DNA of 13,943 nt, taken from NCBI GenBank assembly GCA_024762845.1, contig JANTGQ010000018.1:1-13943 (forward strand), in the 5' to 3' direction. Source of the DNA: Nitratifractor sp. (GTDB lineage: Bacteria; Campylobacterota; Campylobacteria; Campylobacterales; Sulfurovaceae). Made by a program: the position numbers and the translations under genes. Below the pieces are notes generated by a model that saw only the letters and a program-made list of their open reading frames with translations, did no database searches and had not been told where the DNA came from. Position 1 is the first letter of the stretch. Each line of letters begins with the position of its first letter. This document shows positions 13,824 through 13,943 of the stretch, piece after piece.

Positions 13824-13943
13824 TTTTGGGTATAGGAAATGTTTTAGAAAAAGATGATGGTATTGGTGTTTATGCCGCAAGCTATTTGAGAGAAAATTAT
13901 ACTTTCTCTCAAAGTGTAAAAGTTATAAATGGTGGAGTAGAGG
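13817..13943 (+). CDS. hyaD: HyaD/HybD-type [NiFe]-hydrogenase maturation protease, N-terminal part (3' truncated by window edge)
   Basis: The first 42 residues of a hydrogenase-specific endopeptidase that removes the C-terminal tail of the [NiFe]-hydrogenase large subunit once nickel is in place. LGIGNVLEKDDGIGV matches the family's N-terminal GxGN-x-L-xx-D(D/E)GxG signature; Asp14 corresponds to the nickel-sensing Glu16/Asp16 of HybD/HycI. VKVINGGVE is the start of the second motif (the D/N-GG-T/V segment). A TAG at 13814-13816 sits directly upstream in frame, so translation must begin at the TTG at 13817 or later. AGGGAG at 13803-13808 is 8 bases before that TTG, which supports it. The start overlaps the phosphatase stop by 7 bases. 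A hydrogenase operon probably lies to the left in related genomes or elsewhere; none is seen in this window. Confidence 0.85.
   Translation, partial: MVILGIGNVLEKDDGIGVYAASYLRENYTFSQSVKVINGGVE

Noticed and set aside
1..13943. CRISPR array, tRNA, rRNA, insertion sequence or prophage genes
   Set aside because: No regularly spaced repeats, cloverleaf-like sequences, transposase or phage motifs were found on either strand by reading.

Overview
The window is chromosomal DNA of a Campylobacterota (Epsilonproteobacteria), most like the Sulfurimonas/Sulfurovum group. Three things point there: low-GC coding sequence with short or overlapping gene junctions; the order tyrS-fabX-amiA, which from memory matches Helicobacter pylori HP0774-HP0773-HP0772 and Campylobacter jejuni Cj1271c-Cj1269c; and a [NiFe]-hydrogenase maturation protease entering at the right edge. 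Coding density is very high and nearly every gene is a housekeeping or biosynthetic gene.

Layout. (1) 1-2897, plus strand: 3' end of tyrS, fabX (FMN/Fe-S enzyme of unsaturated fatty acid synthesis) and amiA (periplasmic murein amidase), translationally overlapping, with a weak 34-codon frame on the tail. (2) 3021-4249, minus strand: a small outer-membrane beta-barrel protein and a glyoxalase-II-like metallo-hydrolase. (3) 4267-7980, plus strand: a DUF455 ferritin-like di-iron protein, a DegT/DnrJ/EryC1/StrS-fold protein that appears to lack the PLP lysine, lpxK (lipid A 4'-kinase) and argB. The first gene may be read from a leaderless transcript. (4) 8036-11021, plus strand: thrC with its own -10 box, then an exported LysM-LysM-3D cell-wall protein. 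(5) 11028-11199: a 172-bp imperfect inverted repeat that fills the gap between convergent genes and supplies the stop codon of the next one. (6) 11196-11627, minus strand: a CoA-binding (YccU-type) protein, divergent from (7) 11688-13943, plus strand: ilvA, a short Ppx/GppA phosphatase and the start of a HyaD-type hydrogenase protease.

Functionally the window groups envelope genes (fabX, amiA, the OMP, lpxK, the LysM-3D protein) with amino acid biosynthesis (argB, thrC, ilvA; threonine made by ThrC is the IlvA substrate on the way to isoleucine). I see no prophage, insertion sequence, CRISPR array, tRNA or rRNA. The least ordinary items are the lysine-less DegT protein beside the DUF455 gene, and the long inverted repeat at 11028-11199.
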